The position numbers and the translations under genes are program-made. From Reddybacter sp041277045 (GTDB lineage: Bacteria; Pseudomonadota; Gammaproteobacteria; Pseudomonadales; Porticoccaceae), in contig JBGFSY010000001.1 of NCBI GenBank assembly GCA_041277045.1, positions 1-64,000 of the forward strand: a DNA stretch of 64,000 nt, in the 5' to 3' direction. Shown here one piece after another: positions 7,440 through 16,553 of this stretch (position 1 is its first letter; every line of letters starts with the position of its first letter). The notes beneath the pieces are model-generated. The model did no database searches. It was given only the letters and a program-made list of their open reading frames with translations, and was not told the origin of the DNA.

Positions 7440-8266
7440 AACGTTTGTTCCTTTCAATCATCCTATTGGCTTTATCAGGTTGTGATTCAAGCAGTAATAC
7501 TAAGACGTCTGAGGAAATTCAAGCAGAAATCAAGGCCAGTCAAAAATCATTTGAGGAAAATTTGCAACGTATCGAAGCTGAAAACAAAGCGCGGGAATTA
7601 CGGCTGGTTGAACAAAGAAGTTATATCAGCGCCCGATTTGTATCGGTCGATGAAGAATTTCTGGAAATTGAATTAACAAATGAAATGGCTAAAGACATTG
7701 ATAATATCGTTGGCTCTCTAGAAGTCCTTGATCGCGATGGCAACAGCATCACAGGTATTGCACTGACCAATTGGGTACCTGGTGATATCTATTTACCAAG
7801 TGGTGGTACAACGCCAGCACGTAAAGGTCTTGTACTCGAAACATCTGAAAGACGAAACCAAATACTTGAACAGGCATCTAGATACAAATTCATCTACACC
7901 ACTTTGCGTATTCAGTTTGTCGGTGAAAATGAAATAAATTATCTGGAACCTGTTTTACAGCCCAAGCAGGCAACCATTACGGCAATTAAACCTGTCAACC
8001 AAGTTAAGCCTGAAGCTTGTGAAAGTAATCAAATCACCTTTGAAACAGAAGAAATATATTATCCAGGGCCAAAATGCGAACATATCGGGCGCAATATAGA
8101 TTCTGAGCGTTTCAAAGTCGAGTACATCAACAAGTGTAAATCGAAACTGGGAATTACCGGGCACTTGCCATCTGCAGCGAAGGTTCAAGTTTCTTCCTGC
8201 ATCTACGAAACTACCCGTCGCGGGCTAAGCTACAGAAAACGAATTTGCTGTGATATACCGGAATAG
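7394..8266 (+). CDS. Putative lipoprotein, 290 aa
   Basis: With the GTG at 7394 the protein has a positively charged N-region, a hydrophobic core (LFLSIILLALSGC) and a lipobox LSGC with Cys30, so it should be lipid-anchored and exported. Residues 35-70 are charged and likely form a coiled coil (TSEEIQAEIKASQKSFEENL and onward). The middle part is beta-rich, and the last 80 residues contain six cysteines (for example PEACES, GPKCEH, NKCKSKLG, SSCIYE, ICCDIPE) that could form periplasmic disulfides. No family recognised. The start is chosen from the strong AAGGAG seven bases upstream; no ATG in frame precedes the signal sequence. It is cargo of a cassette bounded by attC-like sites. Confidence 0.65.
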   Translation: MFPISRDRTNRGETIKRLFLSIILLALSGCDSSSNTKTSEEIQAEIKASQKSFEENLQRIEAENKARELRLVEQRSYISARFVSVDEEFLEIELTNEMAKDIDNIVGSLEVLDRDGNSITGIALTNWVPGDIYLPSGGTTPARKGLVLETSERRNQILEQASRYKFIYTTLRIQFVGENEINYLEPVLQPKQATITAIKPVNQVKPEACESNQITFETEEIYYPGPKCEHIGRNIDSERFKVEYINKCKSKLGITGHLPSAAKVQVSSCIYETTRRGLSYRKRICCDIPE

Positions 8267-8357
8267 TTTCGAGTATAGATGCTATGTATAAGGCCTCTCA
8301 CTCTGCTTGAATTTCTTCAACTTATTATGCGTGAAACGGCAATAAACAGACCATGAA

Positions 8358-8421
8358 ACATAACAAGCCAAAATCTGCCGCTGCGCTCTGTTTTTGATAC
8401 CGGTGATTTGAGGCGCTATGC
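8358..8421 (+). repeat. attC-like recombination site
   Basis: A compact 64-base palindrome, ACATAACAAGCCAAAATC at the left and GATTTGAGGCGCTATGC at the right. The arms pair with one or two mismatches. The right heptamer GCTATGC has C for the second T of GTTRRRY. The centre is GCCGCTGCGCTCTG. Confidence 0.5.
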
Positions 8422-8494
8422 TACAACGCTGTCCCACTTAAGCCATCTACTACTTGGTGTTATTTTTTTACCTCGATTAATTACGGAAACAGAT

Positions 8495-8683
8495 ATGAAA
8501 ATCATGAATTGCAACAAAGAGTTTCATGGCAATTCATTTGATGAAATTGCAGAACTGAGCAAGCAACATGCTATGGAAATGTTTCAGAAAAATGACGAGA
8601 TTCATCTTAAAGCAATGAACGAAATGCAGCAGCTTATGCAACAACCCTGCGCAATAACTGAATGGTTTGAAGGCAAAAGATAA
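8495..8683 (+). CDS. Small DUF1059-like protein, 62 aa
   Basis: The protein starts MKIMNCNKEFHGNSFDEIAE and continues with a predicted helix rich in Met (AMEMFQKNDEIHLKAMNEMQ), ending in ITEWFEGKR. It resembles the small DUF1059 proteins (MKxMxC...EFH...DEI). No enzymatic motif is present and the role of these proteins is unknown. ATG 8495 is preferred; MNCNKEF at 8504 is the alternative. A cassette-like position follows from the attC-like sites at 8358-8421 and 8733-8815. Confidence 0.6.
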   Translation: MKIMNCNKEFHGNSFDEIAELSKQHAMEMFQKNDEIHLKAMNEMQQLMQQPCAITEWFEGKR

Positions 8684-8732
8684 GAATTTGACGCATTACC
8701 TGAGAGCTAGACATTACATACTTCCAAACCAC

Positions 8733-8815
8733 ACATAACAATCTGGTTAAAGGCGCTACTGAAATACCTCCCAAAACCCTATGATGGTATTCATAATTCT
8801 GCGCCAAACTAATCA
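8733..8815 (+). repeat. Degenerate attC-like site at the right end of the array
   Basis: ACATAACAATCTGGTTAAAGG starts an arm that pairs in part with GCGCCAAACTAATCAG. The terminal GTTRRRY heptamer is decayed (CTAATCA). Genes to the right are chromosomal housekeeping and catabolic types, so this is probably the edge of the array. Confidence 0.35.
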
Positions 8816-8895
8816 GCTCACAGGCTGACATGATCATCCAGGCAGTACGTACAGAAACACTAATCCACCCCATAATAATAAAGAGATTAACTCCG

Positions 8896-9747
8896 ATGAT
8901 GACTCTTAACTTAACACCCTTTATTGATGACTTTGTTTTTCTCGAAGGCCCACGCTGGCGCGATGGCCTGCTATGGGTCTCCGACGTCAACGATAAAAAG
9001 GTCTATACCATTACGCCCGACGGCGAGCGAAAGGTAATGGCAAAAGTGAGCAATCGCCCCTCTGGTATCGGCTTTCTACCAGATGGCACACCGCTGGTAG
9101 TGTCGATGCGCGACAATACGCTACGTCGTATAGAAGGTGACAAACTACCCATTCACGGCGATGTTAGCGCGCTGGTAAAAGGCGAGATCAACGACATGGT
9201 GGTCGACAAAAAGGGTAATGCTTATGTTGGCAGTATGGGCTACGATTTATTTCGCGGCGAAAAATTTGCCCCCGGTACTATCGTGCTGGTTAAACCCGAC
9301 GGTTCTGCGCGCGAGGTCGCCGACGGCATGCACTTCCCCAACGGCCCGGTGGTTTCACCCGACGGAAAAAGGCTGGTGGTCGCGGAAAGCTGGGGCAAGC
9401 GCCTCAGCGCCTTTACCATTGAAGACGACGGCTCGCTGAATCATCGCCGTGTATTCGCCGACCTGGGCGACTACACCCCCGATGGCGTTACTCTGGATGA
9501 AGAGGGTGGCATTTGGCTGGCCGCCTTTGCCAATGACGCCTACGTACGCGTCAAAGATGGCGGCGAGATCACTGACATTATTGAAGTGCCCGATCGCCGG
9601 GCAGTGGCCTGCACCCTGGGTGGCGATGATATGAAGACACTTTACTGCCTCACCTTCGATGGACAGATGAGTGATATTGGCAAAGGTAAGCGGGCTTCAC
9701 GTATTGAAACGGTACGAGTTGATGTTGCGGGTATTGGCTCGCCTTAA
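8896..9747 (+). CDS. SMP-30/gluconolactonase/LRE family protein, 283 aa
   Basis: Six-bladed beta-propeller of the SMP-30 / gluconolactonase family, whose members open lactones or hydrolyse related esters with one divalent metal. The expected ligands are present: E17 in FLEGPRW, N149 in HFPNGPVV and D196 in YTPDGVTL, with N99-D100 in EINDMVVD near the site. The protein is cytoplasmic by appearance (no signal peptide). ATG 8896 fits the family start; the ATG at 8830 would add 22 residues without family support. It is the first gene to the right of the cassette array and is followed by about 200 bases without features. Confidence 0.85.
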   Translation: MMTLNLTPFIDDFVFLEGPRWRDGLLWVSDVNDKKVYTITPDGERKVMAKVSNRPSGIGFLPDGTPLVVSMRDNTLRRIEGDKLPIHGDVSALVKGEINDMVVDKKGNAYVGSMGYDLFRGEKFAPGTIVLVKPDGSAREVADGMHFPNGPVVSPDGKRLVVAESWGKRLSAFTIEDDGSLNHRRVFADLGDYTPDGVTLDEEGGIWLAAFANDAYVRVKDGGEITDIIEVPDRRAVACTLGGDDMKTLYCLTFDGQMSDIGKGKRASRIETVRVDVAGIGSP

Positions 9748-9943
9748 ATCAGCATCACGCTATTTAAGGCTGTAAAAGAAAAGAATGCTCTTTGCTCATG
9801 ACCGTAGGAGGCATGGATGCCGACACCGAGCGTACAGGGACGTATTTACAGCGTGTCATGGACAAAGGGGATTGTTTGCAACCACTCTGATAGCGAAAGA
9901 CCAATCGTAATACAATAGCCAGTCGAGCCCTCGGAGATTGACA

Positions 9944-10420
9944 GTGAGCACGACTAGCGACACCAACATGACTACCATCAACATTATGGACACGCCCTTT
10001 GACCCGGGTGAACTAACTCGCCAATTAAGTCAGTCCACCACCACCTGTGGTGCGCTGGTGAGTTTTACCGGCCTGGTGCGCGATCAGGCCGACGACCCAG
10101 TGAATACCTTGTTTCTCGAACACTACCCCGGGATGACAGAAAAGGCCCTGGAAGACATCGTTGTCGAGGCGCGAAATCGCTGGAGCCTCGGCCACTTAAT
10201 TATCATCCATCGCGTCGGTGCCCTGCAGCCCGGCGAACCCATTGTCTTTGTCGGTGTGGCCGCCGCACACCGGGGCGAGGCTTTTCAGGCCTGCGAATTT
10301 TTGATGGATTATTTAAAAATTAAAGCGCCGCTGTGGAAGAAGGAAAGCACGCCCGACGGCGAGCGCTGGGTGGCATCGCGCTGCAGCGATAACACAGCAG
10401 CCGAGCGCTGGCAGGACTAA
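9944..10420 (+). CDS. moaE: Molybdopterin synthase catalytic (large) subunit MoaE
   Basis: MoaE transfers sulfur from thiocarboxylated MoaD onto precursor Z to make molybdopterin. Family hallmarks are GALVSFTGLVRD (37-48), HRVG (89-92), VAAAHRGEAFQACEFLMDYL (105-124) and the catalytic region KIKAPLWKKE, with K125 and K132 in the active site. Length (158) is typical. GTG 9944 is chosen because GGAG lies seven bases upstream; a TTG six bases before it lacks that spacing. mobA starts two bases after the stop, so the two probably form an operon. No MoaD is nearby. Confidence 0.93.
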   Translation: MSTTSDTNMTTINIMDTPFDPGELTRQLSQSTTTCGALVSFTGLVRDQADDPVNTLFLEHYPGMTEKALEDIVVEARNRWSLGHLIIIHRVGALQPGEPIVFVGVAAAHRGEAFQACEFLMDYLKIKAPLWKKESTPDGERWVASRCSDNTAAERWQD

Positions 10421-10422
10421 AC

Positions 10423-11094
10423 GTGAGCGAGCCAACAACACCCTTGCTCGGCGTTATTCTCGCCGGCGGCCAGTCGTCGCGCATGGGGGCAGACAAAGCC
10501 ACCCTAAGCATCGCCGGTACTACCCTTCTCGACTTTATGCGCGTCAAATTACTGAGTGCTGGCATTGACGAGATCGTTATTTGCCGCAATGCAGCGGGCT
10601 ATTTAAATGATGCCATCCCCCAACTCGGCCCCCTTGGTGCTCTCTACACCTTGAGCCAGCGCTACCCCGGGCGGCGAGCATTAATTGTTCCCGTCGACAT
10701 GCCCCTGCTCAGCGTGGCGACCTTAAAGAAATTTCAGGTCGCAGTTCTTGATTCGGGCCTGAATTCAACGATTGATCCAGCTCTTGTTTTACCTGTTCTT
10801 GATTTACCAGCTTTTGATTTAAAAACGGACGATGCAAACTTACCCGCTAAGCCCGGTCGGCAGATGTTTCCCCTTTATTTACCGTTCACCCCCGCTGTTA
10901 ACGCAGCGCTAAGCAGGCGCATCAAGCAGCCTGACGACTTGTCCATCGCCGCCTTTTTGCGCGAAAGCGCTGGACGACGGCTAAACGACTTTGAGCAGAG
11001 CGTTGATGATGACGAATTTCTCAACGCCAATACGCCCCAGCAATGGCAAACAATCTTGGCCAAAGTACAGGCGCAAAAGCCCTCCACCAACTAA
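10423..11094 (+). CDS. mobA: Molybdenum cofactor guanylyltransferase MobA
   Basis: MobA attaches GMP from GTP to molybdopterin to give the bis-MGD cofactor precursor. The nucleotide-binding signature GVILAGGQSSRMGADKA (about 10-26) and the metal-binding VPVDMPLLS are clear, and the length (223) fits. Between about residues 105 and 145 there is a poorly conserved insertion with several leucine/proline repeats (LPVLDLPAFDL). It starts with GTG two bases after moaE. A 90-base gap separates it from recQ. Confidence 0.92.
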   Translation: MSEPTTPLLGVILAGGQSSRMGADKATLSIAGTTLLDFMRVKLLSAGIDEIVICRNAAGYLNDAIPQLGPLGALYTLSQRYPGRRALIVPVDMPLLSVATLKKFQVAVLDSGLNSTIDPALVLPVLDLPAFDLKTDDANLPAKPGRQMFPLYLPFTPAVNAALSRRIKQPDDLSIAAFLRESAGRRLNDFEQSVDDDEFLNANTPQQWQTILAKVQAQKPSTN

Positions 11095-11182
11095 TCAGTT
11101 ATCTCATTGACTGACTCAATAAAGTATCAAGCCCCTCGATAAAAGCCCGCAGCAATTTCAGAAGTCTCTATAATCGCCACCC

Positions 11183-13348
11183 ATGACTAGCAATGCCCAA
11201 ACCGTACTTGAAAAAACCTTTGGTTACGCCCACTTTCGCGGCGACCAGCAAGCCATTATTGGCGAAATTGTCGAGGGCCGCGACGCCCTGGTGCTGATGC
11301 CCACCGGGGGCGGTAAGTCTCTGTGCTATCAGCTACCGGCCCTGTTGCGACCCGGTGTCGCCATCGTTATTTCACCCCTTATTGCCCTGATGCAAGATCA
11401 GGTCGACGCCCTCACCCAGCTCGGCGTGCGCGCGGGCTTTCTCAACTCCACCCTCGACTATCAACGCCAGCAGGAGATTGAACAGCAGCTGCTCAATGGC
11501 GACTTAGATTTACTCTACGTCGCCCCCGAGCGGCTCATTAAAGGCGCCACCCTGGCGCTATTTGAACGTATAGACCTGGCCCTGTTCGCCATCGACGAGG
11601 CTCACTGCGTATCCCAGTGGGGTCACGATTTTCGCGCCGACTATTTACAGCTCAGCCTGCTGCACGAGCGCTTCCCCCAGATACCGCGTATTGCATTAAC
11701 CGCAACCGCCGACCAACGCACCCGCGAAGAAATCATCTCGCGCCTGCAGCTCACCGAAGCCCGACATTTTATTAGCCGTTTTGACCGGCCCAATATTCAG
11801 TACCGCATCGCCACCAAGCAGAACCCCCGCCAGCAGTTGTTGCGCTTTTTACGTCGCGAGCACGAGCACGACAGCGGCATTGTCTACTGCCTGTCGCGGA
11901 AAAAAGTAGAGGCCATCGCCGAGTGGTTGTGTGATGAGGGCTTTAAGGCCCTGCCCTATCACGCCGGTATTGCCGCCGATAAACGTCAGGAGAATCAGCG
12001 GCGTTTTTTGCGTGAAGACAAAGTCATTATCGTCGCCACTATCGCCTTTGGCATGGGCATCGACAAACCCGACGTGCGCTTTATCGCCCACCTCGACCTG
12101 CCAAAAAGCCTCGAGGCCTATTATCAGGAAACCGGTCGTGCCGGGCGCGATGGAGACCCTGCCACTGCGTGGATGGTCTACGGCCTGCAAGATGTCATCA
12201 AGCTACGGCAAATGCTCGACGACTCCAATGGCAACGACGAGCACAAGCGCATCGAGCGCCATCGCCTCGACGCCATGCTCGGCCTCTGTGAAATCACCAG
12301 CTGTCGCCGCCACGCCCTGCTCCACTATTTTGGCGACGATGCCCCCGAGCGCTGCGGCAATTGCGATACCTGTTTGACTCCCCCCGAACTGTGGGACGGC
12401 ACCGTCGCTGCACAAAAAGCCCTGTCCACGGTGTACCGCACTGAACAGCGCTTTGGCGTTAATCATCTGGTCGATGTATTACTCGGCAAAGACAACGACA
12501 GAATGAAACAATTCGGCCATCAAAACGTTTCCACCTACGGCATTGGTAAAGAACTCGATGCCAATCAGTGGCGCTCAGTATTCCGCCAACTGGTCGCCCG
12601 GGGGGTTCTCAGTGTCGACGTGAGTGGTTTTGGCGGCTTAAAACTGGCTGAAAAAGCCCGGCCACTACTGCGCGGTGAAGAGACAATATCCCTGCGGCGC
12701 GAAGCCAAAGAAAGTGCCACGCAACAAAGCGGCACGCGCAAAGCCCGCAACAAGCACAATATTGCCGAAGAAGATAAAACCCTGTGGGAAGCCCTGCGCC
12801 AGTGTCGCAAAGAGCTGGCCGACGAGCAGTCGGTGCCACCCTATGTGATTTTCCACGATGCAACACTAATGGAAATGCTGTGCTATCGACCCCTCGATGG
12901 CACACAAATGCTGGCTGTTAGCGGTGTCGGTGCCGCCAAAATGGAGCGCTACGGACACGCCTTTATCGAGGTGATTCGCCAGCAGAAAGAAGGCGACAGC
13001 AGTTCACCGGCGCAAAGCGCAGAAAATGAACAATTCGAAATTCTCGCCCTTTGCCGAGCGGGTATGAGTGGTGCGCAAATCGCACAGCAGCGCGGGCTTT
13101 CGGAACAACAGCTCTATCATCACCTTGCCCAGCTCATTGAGGCAGGCAGCATTGATGCTGACGAGGTACTCACCGGGCTAGCCGAACTCGGCGCCAGTGA
13201 CATCGCCAATATTGAAGACGCCCTACTGGCGCAGGATGATCTGGCAGAACAACGTTTCTCCTACCGCGCCAGTAGTGAGTTGCTGGGTGGGGCCTATGCC
13301 AAAGGGGTATTACAGTGCGTGAGAGCAGCAATTCTAGCCAGCTCTTAG
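11183..13348 (+). CDS. recQ: ATP-dependent DNA helicase RecQ
   Basis: RecQ unwinds DNA 3'-5' in recombination repair and replication-fork restart. Domains in order: helicase core with Walker A TGGGKS (41-46) and DEAH box (138-141), RecQ zinc domain with its four cysteines (CEITSCRRHAL ... ERCGNCDTC), winged-helix RQC, and the HRDC domain beginning LWEALRQCRKELA. At 721 residues it is about 110 longer than E. coli RecQ owing to a C-terminal extension with an HTH-like repeat (CRAGMSGAQIAQQRGLSEQQ). TATAAT at 11169-11174 lies only nine bases before the ATG. Confidence 0.96.
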   Translation: MTSNAQTVLEKTFGYAHFRGDQQAIIGEIVEGRDALVLMPTGGGKSLCYQLPALLRPGVAIVISPLIALMQDQVDALTQLGVRAGFLNSTLDYQRQQEIEQQLLNGDLDLLYVAPERLIKGATLALFERIDLALFAIDEAHCVSQWGHDFRADYLQLSLLHERFPQIPRIALTATADQRTREEIISRLQLTEARHFISRFDRPNIQYRIATKQNPRQQLLRFLRREHEHDSGIVYCLSRKKVEAIAEWLCDEGFKALPYHAGIAADKRQENQRRFLREDKVIIVATIAFGMGIDKPDVRFIAHLDLPKSLEAYYQETGRAGRDGDPATAWMVYGLQDVIKLRQMLDDSNGNDEHKRIERHRLDAMLGLCEITSCRRHALLHYFGDDAPERCGNCDTCLTPPELWDGTVAAQKALSTVYRTEQRFGVNHLVDVLLGKDNDRMKQFGHQNVSTYGIGKELDANQWRSVFRQLVARGVLSVDVSGFGGLKLAEKARPLLRGEETISLRREAKESATQQSGTRKARNKHNIAEEDKTLWEALRQCRKELADEQSVPPYVIFHDATLMEMLCYRPLDGTQMLAVSGVGAAKMERYGHAFIEVIRQQKEGDSSSPAQSAENEQFEILALCRAGMSGAQIAQQRGLSEQQLYHHLAQLIEAGSIDADEVLTGLAELGASDIANIEDALLAQDDLAEQRFSYRASSELLGGAYAKGVLQCVRAAILASS

Positions 13349-13609
13349 TTCAAGCAAGCCCGCTTCCTGCCAGGTATCACACCTCTCAACGCAAGGGGAA
13401 AAGCGACTAGTTACTTAGCGCTCACCGACCTTGCCATGTCGTCCAGCAAGTAACGCTCCACGCCACCGGCCAGCGCAGCTTTAAATCGCCTGTGCACGAC
13501 CGCTTCGTGCGGCGCCACGGAAAACGGCTGCGCGACACTAATGCGAATTCCGCCAACACTACCGCTTAGAAAAATATCGCTTTTTATTTTCAATTTCTTA
13601 TTGACAGCA

Positions 13610-13634
13610 CTTACCCACAAATACTGTGGGTAAG
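13610..13634. repeat. Perfect dyad CTTACCCACA / TGTGGGTAAG
   Basis: Two perfect ten-base arms surround AATAC. Each arm contains TTACCCACA, one base away from the DnaA box TTATCCACA. It could be an operator, a pair of weak DnaA boxes or a hairpin; nothing nearby decides between these. Confidence 0.45.
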
Positions 13635-13802
13635 TCTGTGGGCATGGCGTCAACAACCGCCATAAAGCCCGAAATCCTTAGTACTGTGGCAAAATGCTTA
13701 CTTTTTGATCAAAAAAACAATGGCCAATAAAATCAATGACTTGCAGGGCAAGGCATCTAAAGTAAATAACTTATGCTATCCAGGTAGGCCACAAACAACA
13801 TA

Positions 13803-13844
13803 GGCTAAAAACAACAAAGGCGAGCCCGTAAGCTCGCCTTTGTT
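13803..13844 (-). terminator. Intrinsic terminator of the amidohydrolase gene
   Basis: AACAAAGGCGAGC (13813-13825) and GCTCGCCTTTGTT (13832-13844) form a perfect 13-base-pair stem with a six-base loop. Read on the minus strand it is followed by GTTTTTAGCC. A second hairpin (AGCCCTGTA/TACAGGGCT, 13848-13867) lies closer to the stop codon of the same gene. Confidence 0.8.
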
Positions 13845-13885
13845 AACAGCCCTGTAAATACAGGGCTACCTCACTTCAAGTCGTT

Positions 13886-15766
13886 TTAGCCCCTGGCGCG
13901 CAATGCACGACCCAGAGTCTGAGTACCGAGAGCGGCCGTATAATTACCGGCATCTTCCCAAGCGCGAACACCATTGATGTAAACCTGCTCAACGACACCA
14001 TCAGTGCGATTGACCAGTACATCCTGACCGAAAAGCTCATGGTAAATCTTCTGGCGGCTGTCATTCATATCGTGCTTCTTCAACTCTTCCGGGTTGATTA
14101 AGACAATATCTGCCTGGTCACCGACTTCAATACGGCCTACCTCCAGATTAAAAAACTCTGCAGCTTCTCGGGTTAAACGATGTACCGCATGGGCCACGCG
14201 CAGATCGCCACGCTTTTGCGCAATACGCAACGTACCGAGGTTACCGTCATAAAAAGACAAATTGGTCAGGTGGGCACCGGAGTCATTAAAACCGGGTAGG
14301 GCGTTCGGATCAAAGAGAATCTCTTCCACAATGTCTTCATCCAGATTGGCAATATCAAACCACCAGCGAAAACCCATATCGTAGAGGCGCATGCTCTGTA
14401 GCCAAAACTCTTTGGGCTCATCGGTTTCAGGGGGAAACTTGGCAAACTCCTCGGCTTCGGCCGCATCTTTCGCGCCCTCTTTACCCTCGGTAGCGTGGAA
14501 CTTAGCCAGGCGGCGCATCACAGTCGCTAGTGAATCACCATCCCAGCTGGGGACAGCACAGTCGGAAAAATGCATTCCTTCGAAATCCATCTGGAATGTA
14601 GCCGCATCTTTATTGCCACCGAGCTTGGTCAGGTTGACGTCAGTTGCCGTCATACGCTTCCAGTCGGCATCAAAGCGTGCCAACCAACCAGGATCATTAA
14701 ACAATTTCAGGCGCGCTTCGGGCTGGTCAACCTCACAGGCAATGATTTCGCGGGTGGATTCCAGCTCTTCAAATACCGGTGAAACCATGCCGTCGGAGAA
14801 CATACGGAAACTGCCACCGAGGGCTTGAAAGTGAATATTGCCGCCCAGCAACTTGGAGTTGATGACCTTGGCCAGCTTGAGCATTTTTTTCCAAACACCG
14901 GGAATGGAGACAAAGTCGATGGCCGTCAAGGCCGAGACCTTCAGGGGCTTGCCACGGAAGCGGGCGCAGGACCAGAAAAAGCGCTTCAGGGTACGCGCCA
15001 TTTTTTCACCATCGGGATTGGTCTGCCAAACGCCGCCCTTATTGCGTACGATTTCTAGCATCGGGCGCAGCTCGTCATCTTCGGCAAAGTGCGTGGGTAT
15101 GCGCTTATTCTTATTCGGCTCATTGGCCATGTAGTGGAACACAATCTGATCCGTCGACAGGCCCATGTAACCCTGGCGCATACAGTCGGCCATGATGGTC
15201 TGCATTTCCTTCTTTTCCGTATCAGTAGAGGGGCGATTGATGGAGTCATTGGTGCCCATCACTTCAATACGCAACATCGAGTTGGGTACAAAGGCCGCTA
15301 CGTTGGGACCGAGAGGCAGGTCGGCGAAGTGATCGAGATAGTCTGCAGTGTTGTCCCAGGTGATTTTCTCAATGCACTGGCGCAAGACCTTCTTAGGCAT
15401 GTTTTCCACGCGGGTAAAACAGTCGATAATGGGGCTTTCGTTTTCCTTTTCCTGGGAGCCAAAGGCCACACCCAGCGAGCAGTTGCCCAGTAGTACAGTC
15501 GTGGTGCCGTGCCTGACGGCCTCACCCAAACCGGGGTTTACCTCAACCTCTAAATCCAGGTGGGTGTGAATATCGAGAAAGCCGGGCGTTAGCCACATGC
15601 CCTGCGCATCCACTGTTTCTCCGGCGCTTTCGAACTGCAAGTTGGCTCCGCGCTTGAGAACCTTACCATCGAGAATGGCTAAGTCTTCAGTCACAGGAGC
15701 ATTACCACTTCCGTCAAAAACGAGGGCATTTTTTATCAGAACATCACAATGATTTTGTTGTGCCAT
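13886..15766 (-). CDS. N-acyl-D-amino-acid deacylase-type amidohydrolase, 626 aa
   Basis: Member of the amidohydrolase superfamily, D-aminoacylase branch. The metal-binding HxH is in TPGFLDIHTHLDLEV, the family GNCS motif in VLLGNCSLGVAF, and the catalytic Asp lies in PGFNDSGAHLTN. The C-terminus has the usual beta-sandwich return (IEVGDQADIVLINPEEL). Such proteins hydrolyse C-N bonds in N-acyl D-amino acids or related amides; the true substrate cannot be told. ATG 15766 (MAQQNHCDVLI) is chosen because it starts the N-terminal beta-sandwich; the ATG at 15820 would add 18 residues. It is related to the amidohydrolase at 20588-22327 and may belong to the same pathway. Confidence 0.85.
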   Translation of the reverse strand: MAQQNHCDVLIKNALVFDGSGNAPVTEDLAILDGKVLKRGANLQFESAGETVDAQGMWLTPGFLDIHTHLDLEVEVNPGLGEAVRHGTTTVLLGNCSLGVAFGSQEKENESPIIDCFTRVENMPKKVLRQCIEKITWDNTADYLDHFADLPLGPNVAAFVPNSMLRIEVMGTNDSINRPSTDTEKKEMQTIMADCMRQGYMGLSTDQIVFHYMANEPNKNKRIPTHFAEDDELRPMLEIVRNKGGVWQTNPDGEKMARTLKRFFWSCARFRGKPLKVSALTAIDFVSIPGVWKKMLKLAKVINSKLLGGNIHFQALGGSFRMFSDGMVSPVFEELESTREIIACEVDQPEARLKLFNDPGWLARFDADWKRMTATDVNLTKLGGNKDAATFQMDFEGMHFSDCAVPSWDGDSLATVMRRLAKFHATEGKEGAKDAAEAEEFAKFPPETDEPKEFWLQSMRLYDMGFRWWFDIANLDEDIVEEILFDPNALPGFNDSGAHLTNLSFYDGNLGTLRIAQKRGDLRVAHAVHRLTREAAEFFNLEVGRIEVGDQADIVLINPEELKKHDMNDSRQKIYHELFGQDVLVNRTDGVVEQVYINGVRAWEDAGNYTAALGTQTLGRALRARG

Positions 15767-16139
15767 GGTATTTTCAGCCGACGTTAATAAAAGAGTAATT
15801 TTGCCGCAATGCATTGACATAAATCAACAGCTCAAAGACATCGAAGATAGGCTTTTAATGAATTTAGGCAACAACAAGTTAATGCGAAGGGCCACCAGCA
15901 TTCACCTTAAAAGTCGACAACCCAATAATAATCAGATACTTATCAATCAACTGACAAGCATGATGACAAGTAATACCTAGTGCAGGTGATCGTGATAATT
16001 AATCGTGACCGGCCGAAAGAAAGCAAGGATTAGGTATGAGCTAACGTAAAATTTCGCGTTTAAAGCACGTTTAAAGCAATTGAAGGGGCAAAGGGAGAGT
16101 ATTACCTGAGCGATCAAACACCCAGGTAATCAACACAAC
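15767..16139. other. Intergenic region, no gene seen
   Basis: AT-rich upstream region of the amidohydrolase, likely to hold its promoter. Near its right-hand end ATTACCTG (16101-16108) and CAGGTAAT (16123-16130) form an eight-base-pair inverted repeat just after the hydratase operon; without a T-run it is a weak terminator at best. Confidence 0.45.
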
Positions 16140-16550
16140 TCAGGAAAAGCGCACCACGGCATGACCGGGGATAGTCACCTCGCCTTCGCTATTTTGCAAA
16201 TACAGGCTGACCTTAACTTCTTGGGTCTGGTCATTTTTTTCTTCGACCACACCACCAGCAGTCATTGTTTCACCCAACATAGCGGCACGACGGTTGGTAT
16301 AACCAAAAGACACCAGCGTTGCATCTTCGCCAATCCAGTCGGTCACTACCTGGCCAACCCAGTCGCCCTGCAGAGGGCCGTCGAGGACGATGCCCGGATA
16401 GCCTTCCTCTTCCGTGGCATAGGCGTGGTCAAAGTGAATGCGGTGGGGATTCCAGATCGCCGCGTTGTACATAAATAATTGCACAATATTGGCCGTGTGC
16501 TCACGGCTGGGCAGTGCGTCACCCACGTTTATAGTGTCATAGTTGAGCAT
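16140..16550 (-). CDS. MaoC-type hydratase subunit, 136 aa
   Basis: Single hot-dog domain of the MaoC/R-hydratase type. The hydratase signature is seen as AAIWNPHRIHFDHAYATEEEG (about 31-51), containing the catalytic-type His after NP, followed by GIVLDGPLQGDW. With the preceding gene it would form a heterodimer, like mycobacterial HadAB or ChsH1/ChsH2, in which one subunit carries the catalytic residues and adds water to an enoyl-CoA. GAGGTGAT lies ahead of the ATG and overlaps the stop of the upstream gene, which points to translational coupling. The substrate is not known. Confidence 0.8.
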   Translation of the reverse strand: MLNYDTINVGDALPSREHTANIVQLFMYNAAIWNPHRIHFDHAYATEEEGYPGIVLDGPLQGDWVGQVVTDWIGEDATLVSFGYTNRRAAMLGETMTAGGVVEEKNDQTQEVKVSLYLQNSEGEVTIPGHAVVRFS

Positions 16551-16553
16551 GTA

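Larger units (their letters stand above)
13349..13885. other. Intergenic region between convergent genes
   Basis: Of these 537 bases, the first 260 contain a weak 81-codon minus-strand frame (13411-13656, TTG start, no known motif) that I do not accept as a gene. The rest holds a 25-base dyad (13610-13634) and the two hairpins that terminate the amidohydrolase gene. Nothing else was recognised. Confidence 0.5.

Noticed and set aside
11169..11174. TATAAT nine bases before recQ, suggesting a leaderless mRNA
   Set aside because: No -35 element at the right distance and leaderless translation cannot be shown from sequence alone.
13411..13656. 81-codon minus-strand frame
   Set aside because: TTG start inside a dyad, no recognisable family; kept as an open possibility only.
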